Shown piece by piece: positions 12,701-24,067 of a DNA stretch of 64,000 bases. Under the pieces are notes generated by a model. It made no database searches and had not been told where the DNA came from. It saw nothing but the letters and a program-made list of their open reading frames with translations. Within the stretch, counting starts at the first letter, position 1. Each line of letters opens with the position of its first letter. Source of the stretch: Trichuris trichiura (lineage: Eukaryota > Nematoda > Enoplea > Trichinellida > Trichuridae); the NCBI GenBank assembly GCA_037903355.1, contig JBAJFE010000017.1, forward strand, positions 248,001 to 312,000. The letters are read 5' to 3'. The translations under genes were made by a program, and so were the position numbers.

Positions 12701-15147
12701 AGCCATGCGTAAGGGCCAACGCTTTGGGCATATATTTCTGCATGCGAGAAGACGTATCATCGTGTAGTATGCCAAAGGTGGAACCACACTGACTTTTCGA
12801 TACGTCGAACGAATTTTTAATCTTTTCGCGCCAACATTGAAAAGTCCATGATTTTCCTCAAGCTGACAGCGTCAACTCAGTTTTAGCCATTCAGCCAATA
12901 TGGTAACGTGAGCTTCCTATGAGCGGGTTTTACTTCCAAATTGCGCGCTTGATTCCTCCTTCGATGTGAGGCCAGCAAAGCCCCATATTGGTTTCATTGG
13001 AGCATGTAAAAAATGGTAAATAGCTTCTGAATGTTCAGTAAGCTTAAAAAGCAATTTTTTAATGCTGATACATTATTGCAACCTGTAAGAGTTTTCTTAT
13101 GCCATTAGCACTTATCAATAATTCGTTTCGAGATGCGTAGGACCCATTACGCGGATGCATTTTTAGGATTTTACGTTCTTGATGGAAGCATACCTATTTG
13201 AGGACGAATATTTCCATAAGACCACCTTGCTGTGTACTTACTTGCACGCGAGCTATACCTGCTCAGCAAGTTGCTACCGATCAAAGTTTCTGTCTGGCAG
13301 AGCCTCGTTAATGAGCTTAAGACTTTCCCTGAAAAGATATGAAGTTTGAAGGTATATTCGCCCCACAGGAGATGAGTGCACTGACCTTGTCGAACCGTGA
13401 GTGCTCTGTGTGCATCTCTGATCAACGTGTAAGTCAAAGATTGAACCCTGTTGAAATGTTTCAAGAAATTTTTGAAAAAACTTCGCAATGATTAGCAAAA
13501 CTAGTTTTTGGAGCTGCCTATTGCTGAGTCAATGTTTTATCAAAGCAACTCTTACACGAATGATTAAGCAGCGTCGCCGGGATCAGCAAATCAAAAAGAC
13601 GACGCCCATTTAAAAGATGCAGCACATGTCCGCCAAACGAAGTCCAAAACCGCGCCGCTCTTTCACGCACACGCATTGGTTTGCTATTCGTCATTGAGAA
13701 TGTCTGAAAGTAGTTTCTACACTGGCAAAGTCAGCACTTGTCTTTTTTGAAGCCGAACATGTACTCTGCATTCTCTCTGCAAACAGCTGAACGTGTTTTC
13801 AAAAAGCAGTCAGGAAATGGAAACTCATGAATTTTTAAGCGATAATTTTATTGTCGAAAATCCCTGCAGGCTCAGTAGCCGTTTGTAGTTACTGACTGCA
13901 CCCGGTCCACCTGTATATTTTGCATGTAAAATTACTGCATCTAAGAGGTACACTAACAAACGAACCTGATTTACTTTTACTGAGTACGGTAAAGTAAACG
14001 CACCTGCTTATCTATCAATCCAAATAGGTAAACTAGCTGTGCGAATTTATTCGGAAGGTGAGAGTGCGCGAAAAAATTATGTAATAAAACAAAACGATAA
14101 AATTTTAATATCAGCATGGTTGGGTTTATTCTCTGCAAGTACAAGTGCTTCACGCGTAAGCACGGTAGTCTTCATTGCTGTCCTTAGCGGGTGCGTGGGT
14201 TTATCGTTCCAAAGTTTATTCTACGGAAAAAACTGGTTTGGTATGGAAAAATAAACTTTACTTTGGCTCTTCAGAGCTTTCTCGACTTTGCTTGTCCCGC
14301 CATCAGCGTAATCTTTTATCATTCGTACCGCTGACAGCGGGGCTAGTCAAGACTTAAAGGATCCGAAGAAATAAAATTTATTTGTTCCCTTACTAAACGA
14401 GTTTTTTCGTAAAGTAAGCTTTACTATAAGTGCTTCTTTCGCTACTTTGAATTTAGCTCGGCAATTCTGTCAATAGCCTACAAGCATTTGTCGCAATTTT
14501 GTAAAAACCATTTGGAATTGATGAGCGAAGATGGTGGCAAGTAAGACGGCTGACGAACGAACTTTAGTGCTTGCACGCAGAGCCATTTTTGCTCTTGTTG
14601 TCGTTGTAAGAAAATATTCGCTGAATTCAAGGTTAACACGAATTTTCTTGACGCATAACGCTTTAAAGTTGAGTTATTACTATCGGACAAAGCATTCCCA
14701 CTATGATTCACTTTTTTTATAGATTACGGTGATGTCTAAATTCAAAGACAAATGACAACGCTATCCTACGTAATCTATGAACGCAAAACAGGTGCTACTG
14801 GGCTACTCGGTTAAAATTTTGCAGTTTCTCTTAATTCTCTCGTTAAAGGAAACCTAATGCTGATGACGTGAAGTGTAAACTTTGAGAATGATCCCTAATG
14901 ATTGTTGAATCAGTAGCTCGAAATGTAGACACAAGATTTAGCTACTGTGCAAAGAAGGATGTATAGGATACCATTTCGACAACACAAGGCTAGCGTGCGA
15001 AAGTACAAATAATTTATTTGCACCTTGATCTCGCAATCAAAACATATTTGGCCTGTTCATATTGTGGGCTGAATTCGAAAGTATTTGTTTTGTCGTTTCC
15101 GATACCATAAATGGCGTAGTAACTTGTATCGTTCAACTCTCGAGAAG
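9741..15147. other. 5.4-kb intergenic region with no supported gene
   Basis: Roughly 9830-11350 is visibly richer in G+C than its surroundings and contains a 90-codon open frame (9915-10187) without homology I recognise or splice context. A short inverted repeat (GCTGTTAGGCAC near 10130, its near complement near 10245) suggests an old mobile-element remnant. From 11400 to 15147 the DNA is AT-rich, and short open frames near 12500, 13200-13500 and 14000-14350 show no family signature. Confidence 0.5.
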
Positions 15148-17197
15148 ATGATGATGAATTTGCTCACAATATTCCATTTCTGCGCATTTCTGGCAGTCGG
15201 GCAACGGGTTGATCAATTCTCCACTGAAATAAAGGTAAGTCATGAAAAGTGCTCATGCGAAGCCATCGGTTAGTTTCTAATCCGAAGCCTGAAATTCCTA
15301 ATACCTCAAGAATACGATCAGTGTAAGCTAACAGAATCAGTTTCTGCCTTTCCTCGGAAAGTGCATCTCTAAAGTTAAGCTTTTGTAGCGTCATAATTAA
15401 TGTGCTCAGCTCATTTTTGTTAATGGCAGCATTGTTAGTTCCAATAATCCTTTAGTAGTGCTTTTAAACTTCTAACTAACGTTCATCTGTGCGCTTTCCA
15501 ACAAAAGGCAGTTTCCATCTGACGCTTTATTTTTTTAGTACGAACAAAAGAAGAAGGTAATCCTGAGGGAGTATCCGCAGGTATGCTTCAAAAAGATGCG
15601 ATACAGTTATTAGCACGGTGCGTTGAAAAACCGAATTGCAATTGCATATTACTCTGTGATTAACGCATAAATAGTTTCTTAAACACTGGATACTTCGTAA
15701 TGGATACAAAAGTTTTCCTACAGAATCATCACGCAGCTTTGTACTGGAAGCGTCACGATTTGACGCGGAAATGTTTTGACGTCAACAGTTTTCTGTTGAC
15801 GGTTGAAGCTTAATGCTTAGCTATGGGATAAAAAAGATGCCAAGGAGAATGAAGCTTGGAGTACGAAAGTGGTTGCTGTAGTTTGACCTAAAGTCACAAG
15901 GCGTCGACAGCGGCAAAACATCCGTGTTCGTTTGTAACTACCCGTTCTCAGTTTTTTGAGATTAAACCGAAAGGTTGGTTTAACATCAGAAAACGAAAAT
16001 GGCGCATTGCGGCACAAATTTCATGTTGCTTCTCAAACTGCTCAGCTGACCATCTAAAGCAGCCATTCTCAACCTTTTCTGCGCTAGGCCCCCCTTGGAA
16101 GGTGTCGTCAGGTGCCACGCCCCCCTTTTCCTACTGGTCGATTAATTTTTGCGTTTTTTGTATAGGAGCCAATCAGCTTTCAACGGCAACCTCCTAGGAT
16201 CAAGTTAATGCAATGATACAATGCGAATATATAGTCGTCGAATCATTTGAAAAGAGCACTTGGGTCATCATTTGAAAAGAGTTTCTTCGAAACTAACAAT
16301 GAAACCACTTCGTCGAGTCGAGTGAGAGTTTGTGCCAATCCTCTATAGAGGACTGGCATAAATTCTCACCCTTCCGATCTACCTAACTACGCTTGTTCCA
16401 ATAAGGCTTCTCAGCCCGCCTTGACGGCCTCCTGCCCCCCCCCTCTGAAAAATTTTCGATTTCAGCCTCCCTGACACCCTCTCGGCCCCCCTTGGGGGCC
16501 CCAGGCCCCCCGTTGAGAATGGCTGATCTAAAGCACTGAAATGTTAAAACTTCACTGCTTTTAGCTCTTGTAGCATTCTTTGCTTTTGAATATCTTTCAT
16601 TTCGATATATTCTTACTCGAACAAATTGTGTAACTGGTTTCAGGCCGCCAAGGCTGTGCAATTCGCTGAAAGCGAATGCGAGGACATGTTCAATGAGATC
16701 GGAAATTTAAAATCTTCCATCAGCTTTACTCTACAAAAGTGTATGAACATGGTGAGCAAAGTCTACAGAGCTTATTGATACGATTTTGAAGCGTTCCGCT
16801 AAGACACTATAAATTCAATACGGAGCGGAAAAGCAAAGGTTAATAATTTACATCAGAATAGAGCAATACGACGATGCTTTGATTTAGTAGTAAAGTCGTA
16901 AGAAAGTCCACTAATTCTTCGCATATTACTTCTAATAGCAATTTTTCAAACCTCTATGAACGGAGTTTAACCTAGACGACCAAACCGAGATCGTATGAAG
17001 TTCATTAAGCTAACTTTTGCTAGTTTAGTAAACATTCTTTGAAATGCTTAATCAGCATTAAATCATGTTCATCCTTTCAGGGTCTTGAGCAAGCATTTCA
17101 AGACACTTTGATGAAAATGAAAATGTCAAAATATGAGCGAGGGAAAAAATATTGCCAGATGCTTCCGAATAGCCCTAGGTGTGCCACCATTCCTTGA
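15148..17197 (+). CDS. Small secreted four-cysteine helical protein, copy 1
   Basis: Family not recognised. Exons 15148-15234, 15539-15580, 16644-16751 and 17081-17197, every intron in phase 0, giving 117 residues. The start is the first of three ATGs and opens a signal peptide (MMMNLLTIFHFCAFLAVGQ). The mature part is charged and apparently helical, with four cysteines: ESEC, LQKC, KYC and SPRC. Donors are GTAAGT, GTATGC and GTGAGC; acceptors are TTTTTTAG, TTTCAG and TTTCAG. The gene is paralogous to 19112-21859: same four-exon plan, similar exon sizes (87/42/108/117 against 69/45/114/114 nt) and the same cysteine placement, at low sequence identity. Intron 3 carries an hAT-type MITE. Secreted proteins like this are often lineage-specific in parasitic worms, but a function cannot be named. 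Confidence 0.78.
16060..16525. mobile_element. Non-autonomous hAT-type DNA transposon (MITE), 466 bp
   Basis: Perfect 14-bp terminal inverted repeats: CAGCCATTCTCAAC at 16060 and GTTGAGAATGGCTG ending at 16525. These are flanked by a perfect 8-bp target duplication ATCTAAAG (16052-16059 and 16526-16533). A CAG start with TTCTCAACCTTTT followed by a run of C's is the usual terminus of hAT elements in animals, and 8-bp duplications are the hAT signature. The inner ends are C-rich, and an internal hairpin lies near 16325-16372. There is no transposase. It sits in intron 3 of the upstream secreted-protein gene. Confidence 0.93.
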
Positions 17198-19111
17198 ATA
17201 CTATTGTAGTATCTATCTTTACCCCCACAAATGTGAAGTACAAAAATTCGTAATGTTAATACTGGAATTAAAACTGACATTTGCTGAACCGCGTATATTG
17301 TCAAAACTGACTGTACAACATGGTACCAAAGAGAGAGCACGCGCAGTTTGTTCTTTAGCTATATGAACATTACCATTCACTGCAGAACAAATGTGAATCT
17401 GTTGACGAAACTCAGGTACGTAATTTCAGTAGCTGTTGTATTGAGGACGTGATAATATTAGTATTACTAAGCTGATTTAAGACTGAAGACCCTATGGTCG
17501 AGAGATATGAAAATAAATGCAATCTTTTCCGTATACTTCTGCCAGAGCGACCTGTGTTTTAGTATACTTCTTTTTTCACGGCTGGGCATTAATGAACAAT
17601 GCAAATACCGGACATATTGGACATTTAGGTTAAAGAAGGCTATTGAAGTTAAAACTCACGTGATAAACGCAGGAATGTTCAGTTCATTGATAGGTATAAA
17701 AAAGTGAGCTACAACGCGGTGTATTCCAAGGCTAAGGAGTAAGGCGCTAAAGCAGTCTTTCAGCTTGAATAGATGGATGTGAAAGTTAAAAAGCTCGCTG
17801 TACATCGGAAACGTTACGAAAGTGATCACTCAGCGTTTGTTTGTAAGAAAGCGACATACACTGACCTACGTCCACTCGTCAGCATTCTACCGTTGGAAGA
17901 TAACGCGTTTCATGTTTGTCTACGAAATTTACGAAATTTTGATATTCAGCCTTAATCTAACTCAAAGCTAAAACTTAAGCTTCTAATTTCTCAATACATA
18001 AATGACAAAACTCCTAGTTACCAGATCTTTCAAGTTAAATTGCTCAGTCTTAAGTGAAAGAGCCTCAAAAGTGTTCTCTTCGTCCTATTTGATACTCCTA
18101 ACTTTTACTTTAAATATAACCTCCGCATAGTGTACTGTAGTTCTTGCTTACCTGCGCGTTACGCGTGTATCCTTTGTCGATACAACGCTTCTTAAATTTC
18201 TTGCCGTTGCTGTCTTGCACCTTATCCGTTCTTACATGACAGTGCTACGCTATCAATCTTTAACTTTTTGCTCGATAACCAGTTAATCCCCTAAGTCTTC
18301 GTCTTTTGCCAAATTGCATTGTTTCAGTATATGCTGTGAACGAAATGTAGCACTGTCAAGCAATCATGTAAACTTCCCGACTTTCACAATATGAAGAGCT
18401 GTGCTAAATGAACTTTGCCAACTAATGGAATGATGCTTTGGTAATAAACACGAGATGCCTTGGAATAACGTTTATTACGTTGTAAAATTTCGTACATATG
18501 TGAGGCTTTCCTGTACATAAAATAAAACAAAAATGTTAAGCTTAAAAAATAATCTAACAAAAATACTAAAAGTTACATGCATTTACGCTATGAGCAAAAA
18601 CAGCTTTAACCACCCTCTTGATTTTGTAAGCTGTTCCTTCTTGTCAGCTCCAAAGAAAGGTTTTATTCAGTTGTTTGGCAGCCGCTATAACGAAAAGTCG
18701 TCTTTAGCGTGTTTCATGATGGTTAAGGGGCATTTTTTGTCGCGTATTTAAAGTCAGCAGTAATCTTCGTATTGTGACATTGCACCATATAAAATTGCGA
18801 ATGTCTCAACTTTCCTTTCGTTAAATGTACTATCAACGCCACGCTTGCCAAGAGAACGGTAATAAAGCTAATTATCCTATTTTGTTCTCCCGTGTACTGT
18901 CAGCGCAAAAATGTCTGTTTGCCTACACGCGAAAGACTATTATTTTCAGTGTTTGTCGTGTTGAGAACGATTAAGTGTGCACAAAACCCCCAATTACAAT
19001 TGTGATGATGTACGAGTGAATATACTTTACTCAGCTTGCTTCGGCTAAGCGCAATGCTCGGTGGTATAAATTGTGCCTTGTTTTGTAAAATTCATTTTCT
19101 CCAATTCAACA
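17198..19111. other. Intergenic between the tandem secreted-protein genes
   Basis: AT-rich. Some short open frames (for example 17773-17955 and 18533-18751) lack splice sites and family features. The last 50 bases contain the TATA-like motif listed separately. Confidence 0.5.
19065..19072 (+). promoter_or_regulatory. TATA-like box of secreted four-cysteine gene copy 2
   Basis: TATAAATT lies 42 bp upstream of the ATG at 19112 in an otherwise ordinary leader. The spacing suits a short 5' UTR. This is a consensus match only. Confidence 0.35.
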
Positions 19112-21859
19112 ATGAAGCTGTCCACATTCGGCTTTGCCTTATCCTGTCTAGCAGTTGTAGCATATTGTCGAGTTCCTCGGGTACGTTGCTATTTGTATCA
19201 ATGGCGAATTAGAAGCTTGTTAAGGCGGGTGTAGGCCACAAACGTTTAGACGCCGGATGCAGACACGTATTCTTTCGTTCCTTAGCAACCAGCATCTTTA
19301 TGTTTCCTAAAGAACAATGACCTATTAGAGCCGTTCATTTCTGGAATAGTGTAAGTGATGTAACTAAGAAGATCGAAGAAGGAAAAGGACATGCTGGCGC
19401 ACTATGACTTTCCGTTTCTTATGTTAGGGCTGTCGCAAAAGAAGAGACTCACCTTCAAGCATAAGAAAGATGGGTATATGTAAACAATCTCTGCAGTTTT
19501 CAAAGGCTTAATGGAAAGCATTGGGAGCAATGTAGTCTGAAGGCTTTGTTCTTTGTTTCTTTCTGAAATAGTTTAAAATAAGTCTATCTATACGATATAA
19601 CAAATGATGTTATACTAAGGAATTTGGAAGCATTATTTATTTAATGTAATAGCAATATTTTTCATTTTTTTGCTAGCCACAAGCCAAGCGCTCATTGCGC
19701 TTGCATTTTCCGTAGTTATTGAAAATGTTTGATGTGAAAATTAGAATTGCTATTCCTAGTAATGAATTTTGCTCGAGCGTGAGGACATCCGCTATTTCAA
19801 TCTATCATTTGACGAGCAGCCTTTGTTGCGCCTCTCAATGGAAAACGTACGCAGTTTTGTGCACAAAAAACAGTGATAAAATTACTGTGAACTGATCGTT
19901 CATTAGCAAGAGACTGAGACGTTTAGAAAATATAATTTGCTTGTAGGCACCAAACTATAGCCGGAACTTAGTCATCCGCACATATCCAATGGTACGTATC
20001 AGCTATTATTGCTTTCAAACTACCTTACGTCTTTGCATAACGCTCAAAAAATAAATCGTTGGGCAGTTTGAATAAAAAACACTTGCGCACGACTGCTTAG
20101 AACGACCGATCAGTCAGGTAATGATTACTTTAAGTTTTCAGCTATCCTTTCTTGCTATCTCTGAAGCTGTTAAGTTTACTTTTGACTGGATAGTGTGTAC
20201 TCCAACGTCCGATATGTCTAATGCTTTGCGTTGAATAAAATACAACTTGTCAGTTAAACATGACGACTGTTTTTACGAGCTCATAGTAGGAAGGAGTGAT
20301 TCAGAGAGCGCCTGTAGTCTGGATATTGAATAACAGAGACATCGTACACGGCTAGCGCGTATTCTAAACTCGTTTTCGTTCTCCTGTTCGTAAGAAGCCG
20401 ACAGCCCACTTCTTATGCACAGTTTATTTAAATAAACGCATGTTTCCATTTGCACTTGCTTATTCTGCCAAAGGTATTAATGACTACTTAAGAGGACATT
20501 AAAATTCAAGTTGTACGTAACAGAAAGTTTCAATAATAACAGAATAGCAAATTCCTTAAGTGCATCGATAACATATTTAAGCGGTAATAAGAATAAAATA
20601 CAAAAACCACATTTTTCTTCGGTCAAGTAGAAATAAATGCGTCTCTTATTAAGCCATTTAACGTTCAGCAAATAAAGATATTTATTTTTCTGCTTTATGC
20701 CATTGCGTGGCACGTTGCGTGGTGTGACAAAAGTTTTAAAGCTCATTTATTTGCTTAGGCACACAAAACTGCACAATTCAAACGCTCGAAGTTATTGAGT
20801 TACGTAAAGAGAACTCAGGTTAAGTGCATCATACATGAATGATGTTTGTACCAGTTTCATAAGCAGTTACCGGAGGATCGGCAAGAAAAGTTTTGCGAGA
20901 ACAAATGCTTAAAGTTCTTTATTTGCATGGTTTTTGCAAAGTAAAGTTGCCAAATAGCCATTCCTCACTGTAATGCAAGATGCTCTGTTAGGCTTCGGTT
21001 TGTAATAAACATTTATTCAGGCATTTTAAGCAGCATTTTAATTTGTAGCTTCGGGAAACCATTGAACGATTTGAAGACGCCTGCAAAAAGACTTACGAAA
21101 TGGAGGAAAAAAGAAAAAAGGATGCATACACTCCGTTCTATCTTCTAGCATGCTTTGACATGGTAACTTTTTTTTAGTCCCGCCAGAAGCTGCGCAAATC
21201 ATTTGTAAGAAAGACAGCGTAATAATAAAATCAAAAGGAAGACGAATACTGTACCCTTCGCCCTAAACTTCCGATAGAATTAATGCTAAGTAAACGCAGC
21301 TTTCAGGGAGGGTCTAACTGTTGTACACTTACTCGTCTGTATCTGGCATATATTATCACCTATTTAATAAGATATACTAACATAGCTTAATTTTTAGTAT
21401 TCTCTTGATCTCTTCGAGCCATGCGGAAGATCTTAAAATAAATTTCGTCTTTATTTATGAGTAGAGCTAGCAAAACCGCCTCGTTGCCTAATTATTAATA
21501 ATAGTAACTTGTTAATCGCGAAAAAAAAGATTTTACGAAGAATAGCCCTTATATGGCTTTGCGTCATCACTCTCACATTCCTTGATCCAATGCTTTCACC
21601 AAAAAATGGTCTCAAGCTCTAGCGTTAGTTTATCATTTATGCAAATAGATGGACTAGCGACTGCTTAGTCCAAAGACAACTTTTAATTTAATAAATTATT
21701 GTTCTTACATGGCTCATGCTTGATGTTCTTACGTGCTCTTTCAAGGTTCTTGAAATGGCATTAACGAATCACTTGGATAAGACAGATATGACGAAAGAGG
21801 ACAAGAAAAAAGAGCTTTGTAGGCTCATTCCCCGTGGCTTCAGATGTTTGTATACGTGA
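19112..21859 (+). CDS. Small secreted four-cysteine helical protein, copy 2
   Basis: Family not recognised; paralogue of the gene at 15148-17197. Exons 19112-19180, 19947-19991, 21049-21162 and 21746-21859, all phase 0, giving 113 residues. The signal peptide is MKLSTFGFALSCLAVVAYC. Four cysteines in the mature chain: EDAC, LLAC, ELC and FRC. Residues shared in place with copy 1 include VI.R.YP in the second exon, F..AC/F.ESEC and a final C.DM/C.NM in the third exon, and L#.AL plus two cysteines in the fourth. The protein is highly charged (Lys/Glu) and probably helical. The donor after exon 1 is GTACGT and the last acceptor is TTTCAAG. The same orientation and adjacency indicate a tandem duplication old enough for most sequence to have diverged while exon layout stayed fixed. 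Confidence 0.76.
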
Positions 21860-22826
21860 TTTTTTAAATAAGCTTTCTCATCATTCGCAGAATTTGTTCA
21901 CCTCAGCTACCAATACACTGTTACGCCATTAAACGATTAGCATGAACAGTGTTGCTTCAATGCATTTTGTCCGCTGACTGCTGTGGTGAATTGTATTGCC
22001 TTTTTTGTCTTTGCAGTCGACATTATCAACGCTTGCATTTTACTCGACTCATAATTTCAGTTTTTAAGCCCTTAAAACATCGCTGGACATTTTAATATTT
22101 CCTGTTCAAATGATGGATTGGAAGTAACGCATTGCAGCCCACGTTGAGAACGTTATTGCAATCCTGAAAATGAATTTCAAAATTACCATTTCAGCGAATT
22201 GTTTAACTCAAACTGGTCCGCTTTGTAATGGTTGTTTTGTAATCAAATTTCTAGTTATCAAATTGGGCCAAATTTGGTTTTTTACCATAAATAGACAAAA
22301 GTGGAACTATTTATGTTAACGAGCCCACTTAGTTATGCTTTGTTAACTGGAAAGTTGTTACTATAAAAGGTGTTTTATTGCAACAAGTTGAAAGCGAAAT
22401 TAGTTCAGTTGCGTCGGCATGCTGCCAACCGCGAAAATTGTTCCAGTAGGTCAGTGCTGAGATTCATTGTTGCCGTAAATACTTTTTTAAAAATTTACGT
22501 TTCAGTTTTCGTCGTTTCAATTATTATTCTCCAAGTGGAGTCATTGGTGCAAAAGGAGTACGTAGCAGTGCAGTGAATAATCAATATGACGTTTCATTGC
22601 GCGCATCATGAAAAGCTTTGGGATCATTTGTTTCATTTTTTATATTTGTGTGACGTTAATGATGTCCATCTTTTGCACTTAGATAATATATGCCCATTAG
22701 AACAAATAAGGCGTTCTATCGCATTTTATGCGCAAAGTATTGCTGTACTTAATCTTTCAATTAAGTTTAAAGATCTTATAGGAAATAATAAGCGACTAGT
22801 TGCTGCAAAATAGGAGCCGACGGTAA
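21860..22826. other. Intergenic, no feature seen
   Basis: AT-rich spacer between the second four-cysteine gene and the first 10-cysteine gene. Open frames near 22370-22813 have no recognised content. Confidence 0.5.
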
Positions 22827-24067
22827 ATGCAAAGGCTTTTACTGCTGTTATGGCCTTCTCTGATTATGGCATTGTCTCTCAGATTACGGTTTAGTTAGAT
22901 TCATCGCACAACGTGACGTCAGTGCGCGGAAACAGAGTTGGACGCAGCTGAGATTTGATCCTCATACCAGTGGTATGACGCGAGACCTTCTCCCTTGACC
23001 AGTACACCATTAGGACTCTAAACTTCTGTGGCGGAAACCTATCATAACACTTTATAACTAATACCACCTTTAAGTCTTGTGCAATTATTTAAGCAACCTT
23101 CTAATACGGATCAGCGATGGAGGCACGTTTATCAGCGGTACCTACTACGCCCGAACGTTCAAGGCCGTTTACCTGAGAGGTGAGCCCATACTTTATCACA
23201 AACTTCTTTGTTTGAATACGAAGTAGGGACCGCAATGCCAACTTTCAGAGTAATGAATTATTCTGCCCTGCTAGCTAAATAGAAAAATTTCAAGTAAGCA
23301 TTTCTTTCGTCCCATTGCAACAAGCTTTAAGATGAATAAACCTAAACTGAGTTACTTAACAAGTCTTTTTTGTGTTCGAGTCCTGTTTTTACCTTCGATC
23401 ATTATAGTCTTTAAAGAATTGTACAGTTCCGTGCAGAACAAGGGATACGAACTGTCTTAACAGCTACAGGGACTATAAGTTTTTTATTTTATCAACGGTG
23501 ATCGGTTATTACAGAAAAAAGCAGAAGAGGGAAGTTACAAAACGTTTTTAGCAGTACCGTAAGAGCGTTACACAACCAGTTTACTTCACACGCTAGTCAG
23601 AATACAACGAACGACAGTACCGGTACTGGATAGATAGGTATATACCATGCTGTATCTTTTTTGATACTTAAGTAACAAGGGCGGTCGCGCCCGCCACATG
23701 TTCATTGTCAAACTTGATTACTACTGCTGCTACTTTAAATTAAGATAGTACGACAATGATTGTTCTCCTAACTGCCAACTGAAATTGCAGAAAATTGCCC
23801 ACCCGCCGTTTGCGAGGAAAACTGCCCATGTCTGCCCGCATTAAGAACCGGCTGTCCGTTCTACATTTGCAATGGTATTGGCTAATGAGCAGTTTAAAAT
23901 TTTGAGCATATTCTCGTTCAGGAATGAAACTGAGAGAACCATGCAGATCAGATATGGATTGCGCTCACGGTGGCTTCTGTCAACGATATATTTGTCGTTA
24001 CCCCGAGTTGATTCCTACATTGCGCTTAAATGCAGGCAATGATATGCCCCAGTTACAAGCTACTTAA
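22827..24067 (+). CDS. Secreted 10-cysteine protein, family X copy 1
   Basis: Family not recognised. Exons 22827-22888, 23094-23179, 23791-23874 and 23922-24067, phases 2, 1, 1, giving 125 residues. The first exon is a signal peptide (MQRLLLLLWPSLIMALSL). Exon 2 encodes a conserved DGGTFISGTYYARTFKAVYL block. Exons 3 and 4 encode ten cysteines, CPPAVCEENCPC, GCPFYIC, then REPC, DMDC, GGFC and YIC; the last part resembles WAP/EB-type disulfide modules but matches none exactly. Two further copies (36278-37869 and 46989-46453) keep the same intron phases and an identical 84-nt third exon, which confirms this model. Intron 1 contains a tRNA-derived sequence and intron 2 a diverged LTR. A secreted ligand, inhibitor or host-interaction protein is possible, but no function is shown. 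Confidence 0.8.
22938..23022 (-). repeat. tRNA-derived sequence (class II, Ser/Leu-like), probable pseudogene or SINE head
   Basis: On the minus strand an A-box-like TGGTGTACTGGTCAAGG is followed by a strong stem-loop of variable-arm type (TCATACC ACT GGTATGA) and a T-arm ATGAG GATCAAAT CTCAG with a B-box-like core. The acceptor stem does not pair cleanly, so a working tRNA is unlikely. It lies in intron 1 of the 10-cysteine gene, opposite to its transcription. Confidence 0.5.
23549..23698 (-). mobile_element. Diverged solo LTR, inverted copy of the one at 34053-34206
   Basis: Read on the minus strand it starts TGTGGCGGGCGCGACCGCCC and shares long matches with the LTR at 34053-34206, including CCCTTGTTACTTAAG, TATATACCTATCTATC, the GTACTGTCGTT region and CTCTTACGGT. 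I saw no clear target duplication, and one terminus looks eroded. It lies in intron 2 of family X copy 1. Confidence 0.7.
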
